From the IMG/VR virus record IMGVR_UViG_3300042549_004752, positions 1-42,835 of that record: DNA of 42,835 bases. The stretch is one strand, 5' to 3'. The notes beneath the pieces were generated by a model. That model made no database searches and was not told the origin of the DNA. It was given only the letters and a program-made list of their open reading frames with translations. Each line of letters begins with the position of its first letter. The first letter of the stretch is position 1. Below are positions 14,146 to 21,971 of the stretch, piece after piece. Position numbers and translations under genes: made by a program. This stretch comes from a virus.

Positions 14146-16650
14146 ATGGCAACAAGAATGCAACAGCGTAGGGGCACTGCGGCGCAGTGGATCTCTACTA
14201 ACAGTGGCAACGGTCCTATCCTAAACGCGGGCGAAATCGGGTACGAAACCGATACAAACAAATTTAAAATTGGTGATGGCACAAATCACTGGATCAACCT
14301 TGACTATTTTATTGATGCTAACTCAACAATAAATCCATCATTTGGTTCAAGCATTACATTTGAAGGCGCAACAGATAATGCTTTTGAAACTACGGTTTCG
14401 GTAACTGACCCTACAGCTGATCGTACAATCACACTTCCAGACGCAACTGGCACAGTAGCACTTACTTCAGATGTTACAACACACGCAGACCTTACAGTAG
14501 CTCATGGCGCAACTGGTGCGGTAGTTGGAACAACTAATACACAAACCCTTACTAACAAGACCCTTACATCACCAGTAATCAATACACCTACTGGAATTAC
14601 AAAGACAGACGTTGGTCTATCAAGTGTTGATAATACAACCGATGCTAATAAGCCAGTATCTACAGCAACACAAACAGCTCTTGATTTAAAAGCACCCCTA
14701 GCCTCACCGACCTTCACAGGTACTGTAACCCTGGACACTAATGTCAACCTTGTATTTGAAGGCGCAACAGCAGATGCTCACGAAACAACTTTAACAGTTG
14801 CTGACCCCACCGCTGATCGGACAATTACATTCCCAAATGCCACAGGAACAGTAGTTCTTGCTGACGGTGGCGGAAATGTAACGGTATCAGGAGACTTAAC
14901 TGTATCGGGAACAACAACTATTATTAATAGTACAGTGCTTGAAGTTCAGAATGAAGTTAAATTTGAAGGCTCCACAGCAAATGATTTTGAAACTAGCCTC
15001 AAAGTTGTAGACCCTACAGCAGATAGAGTTATTACATTTCCAGATGCTACTGGAACAGTTGCCATACTTGATACTACTCAAACATTGACTAATAAAACAA
15101 TTAACTTAAATTCAAATACATTAACTGGTACAAAATCTAACTTTAATGCGGCGATGTCAGACGCAGACTTTGCAACACTTGATGGCACAGAGACACTAAC
15201 AAATAAAACAATTAACTTAACTTCAAATACAGTAACCGCTACGCTTGCTCAATTAAATACAGCAGTGTCAGATGCTGATGTTGCTTCACTTGCTGGATCA
15301 GAAACGCTTACCAATAAAACTTTAACTTCTCCAAATGTTAACGAAGCAGTTGCTCTTTTAGCAACCTCTACAGAGTTAAACGTTCTTGATGGGATTACCG
15401 CATCCACAGCCGAACTAAACATTCTTGATGGCGTAACATCTTCAACCGCAGAACTAAACATTCTTGATGGAGTTACAGCAACTACAGCAGAGATAAATAA
15501 ACTTGCTGGAGTTACAGCAACTACAGCAGAGATAAATACTTTAGCTGGACTTACGTCTACCGCTGCAGAATTAAACATTCTTGATGGCGCTACTCTTAGC
15601 GTAACAGAACTTAACTATGTTGATGGTGTCACTTCATCTATTCAAACACAGCTAAACGGCAAGCAAGCAACTGTTGCTAATGTTTCAGATGTTGAAATTG
15701 GATACTTAGATGGTGTTACTTCAAGCATTCAAACACAGATGGATGCTAAAGCACCACTAGCCTCACCAACATTTACAGGTACTGTAACATTGCCTTCTGG
15801 CACTGTAACAAGCACAATGATTCTTGATGGCACAATTGCAAATGCAGATATTAATGCAGCAGCAGCAATTGACTGGACAAAACTTGGAATATCTTCAACA
15901 GTTTCTTCAACTGAAATTGGGTATGTAGATGGCGTAACTTCAGCTATTCAAACTCAGTTAGATGCAAAGTCACCTCTTGCATCACCTACTTTTACAGGAA
16001 CAGTAAACGCAGCAGAACTTATTCTTTCTGGAGATCTAACAGTTAACGGAACTACCACAACAATTAATTCAACTACACTAGCTGTGGATGATAAAAACAT
16101 AGTAATTGGCGATGTCACTACCCCCTCAGATGTAACTGCAGATGGTGGCGGTATTACCCTTAAAGGCGCAACAGACAAAACCTTTAACTGGGTAGATGCA
16201 ACAGACTCTTGGACTTCTTCAGAGCACATCAACCTTGCTTCAGGAAAAGACCTAAAGGTAAATGGAACTGCAGTTATTAGCTCAACTGCTGGTGGATTTA
16301 TATTTACTGATGGCACACAGACAAAAGAAGGAACTCCTTCTCGTACACCAATTATTCAAAAGACAGATTCTTACACACTATCAGCATTAACTGAAAGAGA
16401 TTCACTAATTGAAGTTGCAAAAGGATCTGCAGCAACAATTACAATTCCATTAAACTCAGCAGTAGCCTTCCCAGTTGGAACATCAATTGATATTCTTCAA
16501 ACTTCTACAGGACAAGTAACAATTGCAGGGTCTGTTGGAGTAACCATAAACTCAACACCAGGATTAAAACTTAGAACACAGTGGTCAACTGCAACTCTTT
16601 TCAAAAGAGCAGAAAACACCTGGGTTGTTTACGGCGATCTGACAGCGTAA
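14146..16650 (+). CDS. Large tail fibre with Mtd-like N-terminus
   Basis: This 834-aa protein begins with QQRRGTAAQWISTN and NAGEIGYETDTNKFKIGDG, the short N-terminal module found in the major tropism determinant and many phage fibres. Three FEGxTxxxxET...DPTADRxITxP units, several TLTNKT units and a tandem AELNILDGVT region (about residues 405-485) form a repetitive shaft. A different C-terminal domain (from about 725, TPIIQKTDSYTLSALTERDS) may be the tip. GGGAGG precedes the ATG. It is likely a host-recognition fibre. No reverse transcriptase or template repeat is present, so diversity-generating retroelement use is not supported. Confidence 0.75.
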   Translation: MATRMQQRRGTAAQWISTNSGNGPILNAGEIGYETDTNKFKIGDGTNHWINLDYFIDANSTINPSFGSSITFEGATDNAFETTVSVTDPTADRTITLPDATGTVALTSDVTTHADLTVAHGATGAVVGTTNTQTLTNKTLTSPVINTPTGITKTDVGLSSVDNTTDANKPVSTATQTALDLKAPLASPTFTGTVTLDTNVNLVFEGATADAHETTLTVADPTADRTITFPNATGTVVLADGGGNVTVSGDLTVSGTTTIINSTVLEVQNEVKFEGSTANDFETSLKVVDPTADRVITFPDATGTVAILDTTQTLTNKTINLNSNTLTGTKSNFNAAMSDADFATLDGTETLTNKTINLTSNTVTATLAQLNTAVSDADVASLAGSETLTNKTLTSPNVNEAVALLATSTELNVLDGITASTAELNILDGVTSSTAELNILDGVTATTAEINKLAGVTATTAEINTLAGLTSTAAELNILDGATLSVTELNYVDGVTSSIQTQLNGKQATVANVSDVEIGYLDGVTSSIQTQMDAKAPLASPTFTGTVTLPSGTVTSTMILDGTIANADINAAAAIDWTKLGISSTVSSTEIGYVDGVTSAIQTQLDAKSPLASPTFTGTVNAAELILSGDLTVNGTTTTINSTTLAVDDKNIVIGDVTTPSDVTADGGGITLKGATDKTFNWVDATDSWTSSEHINLASGKDLKVNGTAVISSTAGGFIFTDGTQTKEGTPSRTPIIQKTDSYTLSALTERDSLIEVAKGSAATITIPLNSAVAFPVGTSIDILQTSTGQVTIAGSVGVTINSTPGLKLRTQWSTATLFKRAENTWVVYGDLTA
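15469..15537 (+). repeat. Direct 30-bp repeat inside the fibre gene
   Basis: A 30-bp sequence at 15469-15498 recurs exactly at 15508-15537, offset by 39 bp (13 codons). It encodes part of a tandem TAEINxLAGVTAT unit. Such in-frame repeats can change shaft length by recombination or slippage. Confidence 0.8.
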
Positions 16651-16663
16651 TAGGGAAATATAA

Positions 16664-17551
16664 ATGGCTAAGAAGACGGGTAAACGTTCCGCGGCATCAA
16701 ACGACTTTTTAGAGCCATTGGCGCCAACAAGCGTATCTGCTACAAATGTTGGAACAGGCAGAGCGTTTAACAATGGCGCCGCAACAGTTACATTTTCTTT
16801 GCCTGAACTATCGCCTGCTGCTACATCATTTACTGTAACCTCATCACCTGGCGGATATACAGGAACTGGGTCATCTTCTCCAGTTACAGTCACAGGTTTG
16901 CAATCTAACACCGCCTACACATTTACCGCAACAGCTACTAATGCTGCGGGAACCTCTCAAGCATCTATAGCCTCATCTTCTATTACCGCAACAACAGTTC
17001 CTGCAACAATGTCTGCCCCAACTCCAACTGCTGGAGTTAACCAAAACTCTATTGCTTTCTCAGCACCAGCAACTGGTGGCAGCACCATTACTGGCTTTAC
17101 CGTAACAGGCAGCGATGGCACTACTGGAACAGGTGCTACCTCTCCAATTGTTATCAATGACACTGCAGGAACTTCTCAGACTTATACAATTACCGCAACA
17201 AACGCTAACGGCACAAGCATTGCTTCTGCTGCATCTGGATCTATTACTACGTTATCCCCATTCTTCCCGCCGTTCTTCCCGCCGTTCTTTCCATTCTTCC
17301 CACCATTCTTCCCACCATTCTTCCCATTCTTCCCGTTCTTCCCACCATTCTTCCCGCCATTCTTTCCATTCTTTCCATTCTTCCCACCATTCTTCCCACC
17401 ATTCTTCCCGTTCTTCCCACCATTCTTCCCACCATTCTTCCCACCGTACTTCCCACCATCAAACAATAAATTGTGCAGTGGCGCTGATCAGTTCTGGGGC
17501 AGTTGCTGGGGCGGCGAGTGCCTAGACTATTTAACTGGTCCGTCGTGCTAA
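16664..17551 (+). CDS. Fibronectin-III fibre protein with Phe-Pro repeat and Cys-rich tail
   Basis: This 295-aa protein starts with a basic N-terminus and has two Fn3-like domains (about residues 20-110 and 112-195, with GLQSNTAYTFTATATNAAGTS). These are followed by a 66-residue Phe/Pro repeat (200-265) and a 30-residue tail with four Cys (CSGADQFWGSC and CLDYLTGPSC). Fn3 domains in phages usually sit on virion surfaces and bind carbohydrate. The FFPP/FFP repeat would form an aromatic, polyproline-like rod; I know no family with this exact design. The gene lies at the end of the fibre block, directly before the accessory block with seven prolyl-4-hydroxylase-like enzymes. It may be a fibre or head-surface protein. 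Confidence 0.65.
   Translation: MAKKTGKRSAASNDFLEPLAPTSVSATNVGTGRAFNNGAATVTFSLPELSPAATSFTVTSSPGGYTGTGSSSPVTVTGLQSNTAYTFTATATNAAGTSQASIASSSITATTVPATMSAPTPTAGVNQNSIAFSAPATGGSTITGFTVTGSDGTTGTGATSPIVINDTAGTSQTYTITATNANGTSIASAASGSITTLSPFFPPFFPPFFPFFPPFFPPFFPFFPFFPPFFPPFFPFFPFFPPFFPPFFPFFPPFFPPFFPPYFPPSNNKLCSGADQFWGSCWGGECLDYLTGPSC
17261..17458 (+). repeat. Coding low-complexity (FFPP/FFP) repeat
   Basis: This 198-bp stretch encodes 18 units of FFPP or FFP (the last is YFPP), arranged as two FFPP then one or two FFP, repeated. DNA units are not identical: TTC/TTT and CCA/CCG vary, which argues for selection on the protein rather than very recent slippage. Confidence 0.9.
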
Positions 17552-17576
17552 TATATATACCGAAAGAGGGGAAATA

Positions 17577-18014
17577 ATGATTACAGATGAAAATATTAAA
17601 TATGTTTATGAAAGAGACAACGGTCAAGGTGCTCCATTAGTTTTTGTTATTGATGAAGAATGCTTGTATGATTTTGTCGTAACATCGTACGGCGTTGATT
17701 TGTTTACAAAAAATAAAGAAATTTTAGATATATCTTCTGATTATCCAGAGCATGATGGATCTACTCTTCAAATTATTAAAGAAAATGATGAAATTGAAAT
17801 ATATCAAACTAGTAAATACTTTGGTTCAATTTTATTAAGTAATCCAACCGTTGTTAGCGCACTTGATTATCCATATGGGCATCATGTTGTGTCTCCACAT
17901 GCAAAATTTGATGGAGAAAAATTTATGATTAAAAATACTACAGTTTATGCCCACTCTCTATTAACAGAATGGCATATAAAAAATCCAAATCACCCTAACT
18001 ACACAGCTCCATAA
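17577..18014 (+). CDS. Hypothetical protein at the start of the accessory block
   Basis: This 145-aa acidic protein contains EECLYDFVVTSYGVDLFTKN and YGHHVVSPHAKFDGEKFMIKN. AGAGGGG precedes the ATG. It is not recognised. It is clearly more AT-rich than the fibre genes before it and marks the left end of the accessory block. Confidence 0.6.
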   Translation: MITDENIKYVYERDNGQGAPLVFVIDEECLYDFVVTSYGVDLFTKNKEILDISSDYPEHDGSTLQIIKENDEIEIYQTSKYFGSILLSNPTVVSALDYPYGHHVVSPHAKFDGEKFMIKNTTVYAHSLLTEWHIKNPNHPNYTAP

Positions 18015-18021
18015 AAACGTT

Positions 18022-18051
18022 TTTACATTTATCTGATAGATATGATATATT
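18022..18051 (+). promoter_or_regulatory. Weak promoter candidate before the zinc protein gene
   Basis: TTTACA (18022-18027) and TATATT (18046-18051) are separated by 18 bp in a very AT-rich gap. AT-richness alone could produce this match, so confidence is low. Confidence 0.25.
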
Positions 18052-18072
18052 TAAAATAAAAGGAGTAGTTTG

Positions 18073-18306
18073 GTGTCAGAAAAAAGTGCATGGGAAAAAT
18101 ATAAAGAAAAAAATGGTGCGACCCCACTAGACATGTTAAATCCAAATACAAAACGTATACCAAAAGAAGATTCTGATAAAAGATTTAGCATTTGCAAGAC
18201 GTGCCCTGAATTAATTAAACTAACATCTCAATGTAAAAAATGTGGCTGTTTTATGAAAATAAAAACCACCCTTGAAATAGCTAAGTGTCCAATAGGTAAG
18301 TGGTAG
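18073..18306 (+). CDS. Small zinc-binding protein (CxxCP...CxxCGCFM...CP)
   Basis: This 77-aa protein carries CKTCPELIKLTSQCKKCGCFM then AKCPIGKW, giving six Cys arranged for one or two zinc sites. This pattern is widespread in T4-like cyanophages and other aquatic phages (recalled), but its function is unknown. The GTG start has AGGAG at 7-nt spacing; the TTG 3 nt earlier is less likely. It lies just before the oxygenase cluster promoter. Confidence 0.7.
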   Translation: MSEKSAWEKYKEKNGATPLDMLNPNTKRIPKEDSDKRFSICKTCPELIKLTSQCKKCGCFMKIKTTLEIAKCPIGKW

Positions 18307-18319
18307 CACTTGCTTTATT

Positions 18320-18349
18320 TTGTACTAAGTAGGCTGTTTGTGCTATGAT
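18320..18349 (+). promoter_or_regulatory. Predicted promoter of the oxygenase cluster
   Basis: TTGTAC (18320-18325) and TATGAT (18344-18349) are separated by 18 bp, and TGC before the -10 makes an extended -10. It lies 30 nt before ATG 18379 and is the best promoter match in the accessory block. Confidence 0.5.
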
Positions 18350-18378
18350 AAATTATAACTTTAAAAGACGGGGATCCT

Positions 18379-19092
18379 ATGGATATTTATAATGAAAATG
18401 AAAACCCTTGGTTTACAAAAGATAGGTCTGAGACGGTTTCAAATAGAGTTGCAAGGTTAATGCCTCAAAGCGATATTACTATTAGCAACCCAGGGCTGGG
18501 GTTAAATGTTTATCATAATACTTTTTCTTTAGATGACTCTAAAAGATACATAAACACGCTTGAGTCCAACCTGTCTACTGGTAACAAATATAAGTGGTCA
18601 GAGGCCCAAGTAACAAACTCTGACGTGCCAATCAAAAAGGCAAGAGACTGTGTAGATTTTAGATATAAACAAGAGAACCTAGGGCCAAGGGACGAGTCTA
18701 ATGCGGACTTAATTGACCTTCATGAAGAGATATATCAAAAGTTAAAACTGTGTATGGACGACTATGCCCACTACTGGGGCATAAATGTTACATATTATGA
18801 AGCATTTAACTTTGTAAAATATGAAGGTGAAGGCACTCACTTTAATATTCATGCCGATCACGGCCCTGCTTATAACTGTACCGTTTCTGCGGTAATCTAT
18901 ATTAATGATGATTACGAAGGCGGAGAGATTAAGTTTCCAAGATTAGATAACTTTGTGCATACTCCAAAGGTTGGGGATATAGCCATCTTTCCCTCAAACT
19001 ATATCTACGAACATGCCTCTTTACCAATGAAAACAGGAACAAAATATTGTGTTGTTGTTATGACAGATATAAACCTTTTGAGCCACAACTAA
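18379..19092 (+). CDS. 2OG-Fe(II) dioxygenase 1 (prolyl 4-hydroxylase-like)
   Basis: This 237-aa enzyme has a double-stranded beta-helix core. The iron ligands are His158-x-Asp160 (HADHG) and His212 (YEHASL), and Lys222 (TGTKY) is the likely 2-oxoglutarate anchor. The conserved YINDDYEGGEIKFP strand lies between them. Such enzymes couple 2-oxoglutarate and O2 to hydroxylation of a protein, sugar or small molecule. It is closely related to the next gene (shared RDCVDF, EAFNxxKYE and YNCTxS motifs), so the two look like a tandem duplication. It is the first gene after the predicted cluster promoter. The substrate is unknown. Confidence 0.88.
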   Translation: MDIYNENENPWFTKDRSETVSNRVARLMPQSDITISNPGLGLNVYHNTFSLDDSKRYINTLESNLSTGNKYKWSEAQVTNSDVPIKKARDCVDFRYKQENLGPRDESNADLIDLHEEIYQKLKLCMDDYAHYWGINVTYYEAFNFVKYEGEGTHFNIHADHGPAYNCTVSAVIYINDDYEGGEIKFPRLDNFVHTPKVGDIAIFPSNYIYEHASLPMKTGTKYCVVVMTDINLLSHN

Positions 19093-19105
19093 AATAGGAG
19101 AACAT

Positions 19106-19777
19106 ATGAATGCAGAAACTACAATATCAGCACCCTGGAGCAGCTACGAAGAGATTGGTCCAGGCATTTTTGTTTACCACGACGTTTTGCCAACAGAATT
19201 AGACATCATTAATAGGCTGGAACAAGTTTTAGGAAATGATAACCCCCACTATAGTTGGCAACCAGCCTACGTAGGGTATAGGCAAAGAATGCCAGAATAT
19301 AGAGACTGCGTTGACTTTAAATTTAAAAAAACAGATATTCAAAACGATAAATCTGAAGCATCCACTCAGCTACAGGGGATTTGGCAAGATTGTTATGATA
19401 GACAAAAGTTAGCAGTAGAGGATTATTGCAAACGTTTTAACATTAATAACTTAAGGTACTGGGAAGCCTTTAACTACATCAAGTACGAGCCTGGTCAGCA
19501 CTTTATGGAACACCATGACCACGGGTTCTCGTATAACTGTACTCTATCTTTAGTTGCTTATATTAATGATGACTTTGAAGGCGGAGAGCTATTCTTTAGG
19601 CTTCAAGGGCTAACTTATATCCCAAAGGCTGGGGATGTTGTGCTATTCCCGTCAAACTTTATGTACCCGCACCAAGCAAAGGTTGTTCACTCTGGAACAA
19701 AATACTCATTAGTAACAATGCTTGATTACAGCGAGAAGTACCATACCGCAGAAATGTATCAAGAAACTGGATCATAA
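19106..19777 (+). CDS. 2OG-Fe(II) dioxygenase 2 (prolyl 4-hydroxylase-like)
   Basis: This 223-aa protein has iron ligands His136-x-Asp138 (in EHHDHG) and His189 (YPHQA), with Lys199 as 2-oxoglutarate anchor. The core strand reads YINDDFEGGELFF. It is a close paralogue of the preceding enzyme. AGGAG is present before the ATG. The stop overlaps the next start codon by one base. All catalytic residues are retained, so it is predicted to be active. Confidence 0.88.
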   Translation: MNAETTISAPWSSYEEIGPGIFVYHDVLPTELDIINRLEQVLGNDNPHYSWQPAYVGYRQRMPEYRDCVDFKFKKTDIQNDKSEASTQLQGIWQDCYDRQKLAVEDYCKRFNINNLRYWEAFNYIKYEPGQHFMEHHDHGFSYNCTLSLVAYINDDFEGGELFFRLQGLTYIPKAGDVVLFPSNFMYPHQAKVVHSGTKYSLVTMLDYSEKYHTAEMYQETGS

Positions 19778-20499
19778 TGCCAATTATCACAGCTTATAAA
19801 AGAACACCAACGGCATTAAACATAGAGCCGATGTCTATTAAACGTGACTGGATGGATGAAACCCCTCAAGGCCATGCTTATAGGTGCCACCCAGTAACCT
19901 CTGCTAATGTTATTGGTTGGGCTATCTCTTTGCCAATAGATTTGAAGTTTATTTGGAATGGCGTAAATGATACAAGTAGCGATAACGTAACAATTTTAGA
20001 AGGTACAGAGTACGTTTACACGGGTAGAGGGCAGTCTACAATTAGTTTTAACACTGGGTTTATTCTAAGAACTGCTCAGGATGTAAGCGTGCTGACGATC
20101 ACCCCTCAAAACTATTTTAATGAAAACTTTGAAGTAGTATCCTCTTTAATATCAACTTCATTCTTAAATACTGATTTTCCATTAGCAATTAAATGTAGAA
20201 CACCTAACCAAGAAATCATTATTAAAGCAGGAACCCCAATAGCAACTATAATTCCTATATCTTTGACTTCCCTAAAAGATGAGTCAGTAGAAATTGTTAA
20301 TTTTGTTAATACTCAAGAATATAATGACGCTGTAAGTGCGTATGGAGCAGCAGCTCAAGAAGTAAATAAGCTTGGCGAATGGACGGATTGGTATAGAAAC
20401 GCAGTAAATGAAAAGGGGGAGTCAGTAGGAGCCCACGAAGTAAAAAACCTAAAACTTAGTGTTATTGACAATACAAGGTTTAATAATGAAAATAATTAA
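19777..20499 (+). CDS. Unknown protein, paralogue of the following gene (DUF6065-like pattern)
   Basis: This 240-aa protein reads YRCHPVTSANVIGWAISLP then FIWNG early, and later KAGTPIATIIPISL. This resembles the DUF6065-type phage/bacterial family as I remember it; the name needs a profile search. The next gene shows the same order of motifs (C-P...G-Y/W...P-x-D-I/L...AGTP-x-A-x-x-IP), so the two are probably diverged duplicates. It overlaps both neighbours and must be co-translated with the oxygenases. The function is unknown. Confidence 0.6.
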   Translation: MPIITAYKRTPTALNIEPMSIKRDWMDETPQGHAYRCHPVTSANVIGWAISLPIDLKFIWNGVNDTSSDNVTILEGTEYVYTGRGQSTISFNTGFILRTAQDVSVLTITPQNYFNENFEVVSSLISTSFLNTDFPLAIKCRTPNQEIIIKAGTPIATIIPISLTSLKDESVEIVNFVNTQEYNDAVSAYGAAAQEVNKLGEWTDWYRNAVNEKGESVGAHEVKNLKLSVIDNTRFNNENN

Positions 20500-21250
20500 T
20501 TTTATAAGTAATAAGCCTTGGCTTACTAAAGAGAGCGCATCAAAACCAGTTCCAATTTCAAAATTAATGCCGCAATGGTACAAAGATGCAGATAGATTTG
20601 CTAAGATGCCAACTGGGGAATACTACAAAGCGCCAAAGGAAGTTTGCCCGTTTCCCAAAGAAGGTACAACCAACGATTATGGAAAAATCCCTACATGGAA
20701 GGCTTGCCCCGCAATTCTTGATATTTTAACAACAGGCTATAGCTTGGTTACGCCTTGCGACATAGAGTTCTTCTTAGATGACGCTGGGCAGATTGATGTT
20801 AAAATTGAAGATCCAATGTATAAAGGGTTTGCAACTAGAAGGCCCCCTATGCCACAATTTTGGCATCCAGAGGGGTACTATAACTATCACTTTGCTTGGA
20901 TGCCCGATTGGGCAGTAAAAGTCCCAAATGGGTATAGTGTTTTATACGTGTCGCCTCTTAATCGTTATGATCTTCCAATTATGACAGTTTCTGGGATTAT
21001 TGATAACGACGAGGTTAACCTTCCTGGGTCATTTCCATTTTTTGTACAAGAGGGTTGGGCTGGGGTTTTACCAGCAGGAACCCCTTATGCTCAGCTGATC
21101 CCCTTTTTAAGGGAAGATTGGAAAGCTGAAACCACTATCCCTTCAACACAAACAATGATGAATAGCAATATAGAAAATAGTAAGAAATACCGTGTACCAG
21201 ATGGCGGGGTATATCAAAAAGAAGTCTGGACCAAGAGGGCCTACGAATAG
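20486..21250 (+). CDS. Unknown protein, paralogue of the preceding gene; type found in aquatic phages
   Basis: This 254-aa protein starts MKIINFISNKPWLTKE and carries LMPQWYKD, TWKACPAILDILTTGYSLVTP, FWHPEGYYNYHFAW and LPAGTPYAQLIPFLREDW. Similar proteins occur in T4-like cyanophages (recalled), without known function. ATG 20486 was chosen (14-nt overlap, AAGG upstream) over an upstream in-frame codon. It sits inside the oxygenase cluster, so a role in the same modification pathway is likely but unproven. Confidence 0.65.
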   Translation: MKIINFISNKPWLTKESASKPVPISKLMPQWYKDADRFAKMPTGEYYKAPKEVCPFPKEGTTNDYGKIPTWKACPAILDILTTGYSLVTPCDIEFFLDDAGQIDVKIEDPMYKGFATRRPPMPQFWHPEGYYNYHFAWMPDWAVKVPNGYSVLYVSPLNRYDLPIMTVSGIIDNDEVNLPGSFPFFVQEGWAGVLPAGTPYAQLIPFLREDWKAETTIPSTQTMMNSNIENSKKYRVPDGGVYQKEVWTKRAYE

Positions 21251-21254
21251 GAAA

Positions 21255-21263
21255 TGGTATAGT
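21255..21263 (+). promoter_or_regulatory. Extended -10 box 6 nt before a start codon
   Basis: TGGTATAGT ends 6 nt before ATG 21270 and no Shine-Dalgarno sequence is present. A transcript starting there would be leaderless or nearly so. Confidence 0.4.
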
Positions 21264-21269
21264 TAACAT

Positions 21270-21950
21270 ATGAAACAGAACAATGACTCATACACCGTAG
21301 TTAAACGAGCGCCGTCTATGACCCCATCTGGCTGGTTTGGAGATAGCAAAGACATGATTGTCGAGCTAGAGAACTTCATGACCCAAGAAGAGATAGAGTT
21401 TTTAGAGAAAGCTGCCAAATCTTTAACCATTTGGGATGTAACGCAAAGCCATACAAATGAGAATGGAACAGTTACCTATGACTCAGATTATTGGAAAGAT
21501 AGGGTTGCCACTCAACCAACCTTAGATAAAAATGATCCAAAGATATCTCCAGTTATTGCGGGGCTCTTCCAACGCCTAAGGCCAATTATTGAAGAGTTTT
21601 ATAAGGTAGAAGTTCGCCCAACTGGCACAACTATTGTTAAATGGCTTCCTGGGCAATTTCAAAAACCTCATGCGGATAAAGAACTTCACGAGGGCCCTGA
21701 CGCGGGAACCCCTAATGATTTTCCAAACTACGACTTATCAAGTTTGTTTTACCTAAACGACGACTATGAAGGCGGAGAGCTATACTTCCCCCTACAGGGC
21801 GTGCAGTTTAAGCCTAAAAAAGGTGCCGCTTACTTCTTCCCAGGGGATAAAAACTATATCCATGGGGTTACTGAAATCAAAAGCGGCTTAAGATTTACGT
21901 GCCCTTTCTTCTGGGAAATTACAGCGCATACAGGGGATAGAAAGCCGTAA
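21270..21950 (+). CDS. 2OG-Fe(II) dioxygenase 3
   Basis: This 226-aa protein has iron ligands His134-x-Asp136 (PHADKE) and His198 (YIHGV), with Arg208 as 2-oxoglutarate anchor and core strand YLNDDYEGGELYFP. It has more insertion between the HxD and the core than genes 1 and 2 and belongs to a different branch. It lacks a ribosome site and has a -10-like box immediately upstream. The substrate is unknown. Confidence 0.87.
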   Translation: MKQNNDSYTVVKRAPSMTPSGWFGDSKDMIVELENFMTQEEIEFLEKAAKSLTIWDVTQSHTNENGTVTYDSDYWKDRVATQPTLDKNDPKISPVIAGLFQRLRPIIEEFYKVEVRPTGTTIVKWLPGQFQKPHADKELHEGPDAGTPNDFPNYDLSSLFYLNDDYEGGELYFPLQGVQFKPKKGAAYFFPGDKNYIHGVTEIKSGLRFTCPFFWEITAHTGDRKP

Positions 21951-21958
21951 TGACGGGG

Positions 21959-21964
21959 TACAAT
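21959..21964 (+). promoter_or_regulatory. -10-like box 7 nt before a start codon
   Basis: TACAAT ends 7 nt before ATG 21972; the gap reads AAAACAT with no Shine-Dalgarno sequence. It is a candidate for leaderless transcription, though no -35 box is evident. Confidence 0.35.
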
Positions 21965-21971
21965 AAAACAT

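Noticed and set aside
15400-15600. Regular spaced repeats that could suggest a CRISPR-like array
   Set aside because: The repeats are in frame, protein coding and diverged at synonymous sites; they encode ILDGVT shaft units.
14146-16650. Possible diversity-generating retroelement target (Mtd-like N-terminus)
   Set aside because: The N-terminal module is common in ordinary fibres. No reverse transcriptase, template repeat or accessory gene is present in the window.
17182-17627. Long minus-strand and alternative-frame ORFs over the FFPP repeat (GGKNGGKN-like and SSHHSSH-like products)
   Set aside because: They are shadows of a low-complexity repeat. The plus frame has Fn3 domains, a ribosome site and operon fit; the others have none.
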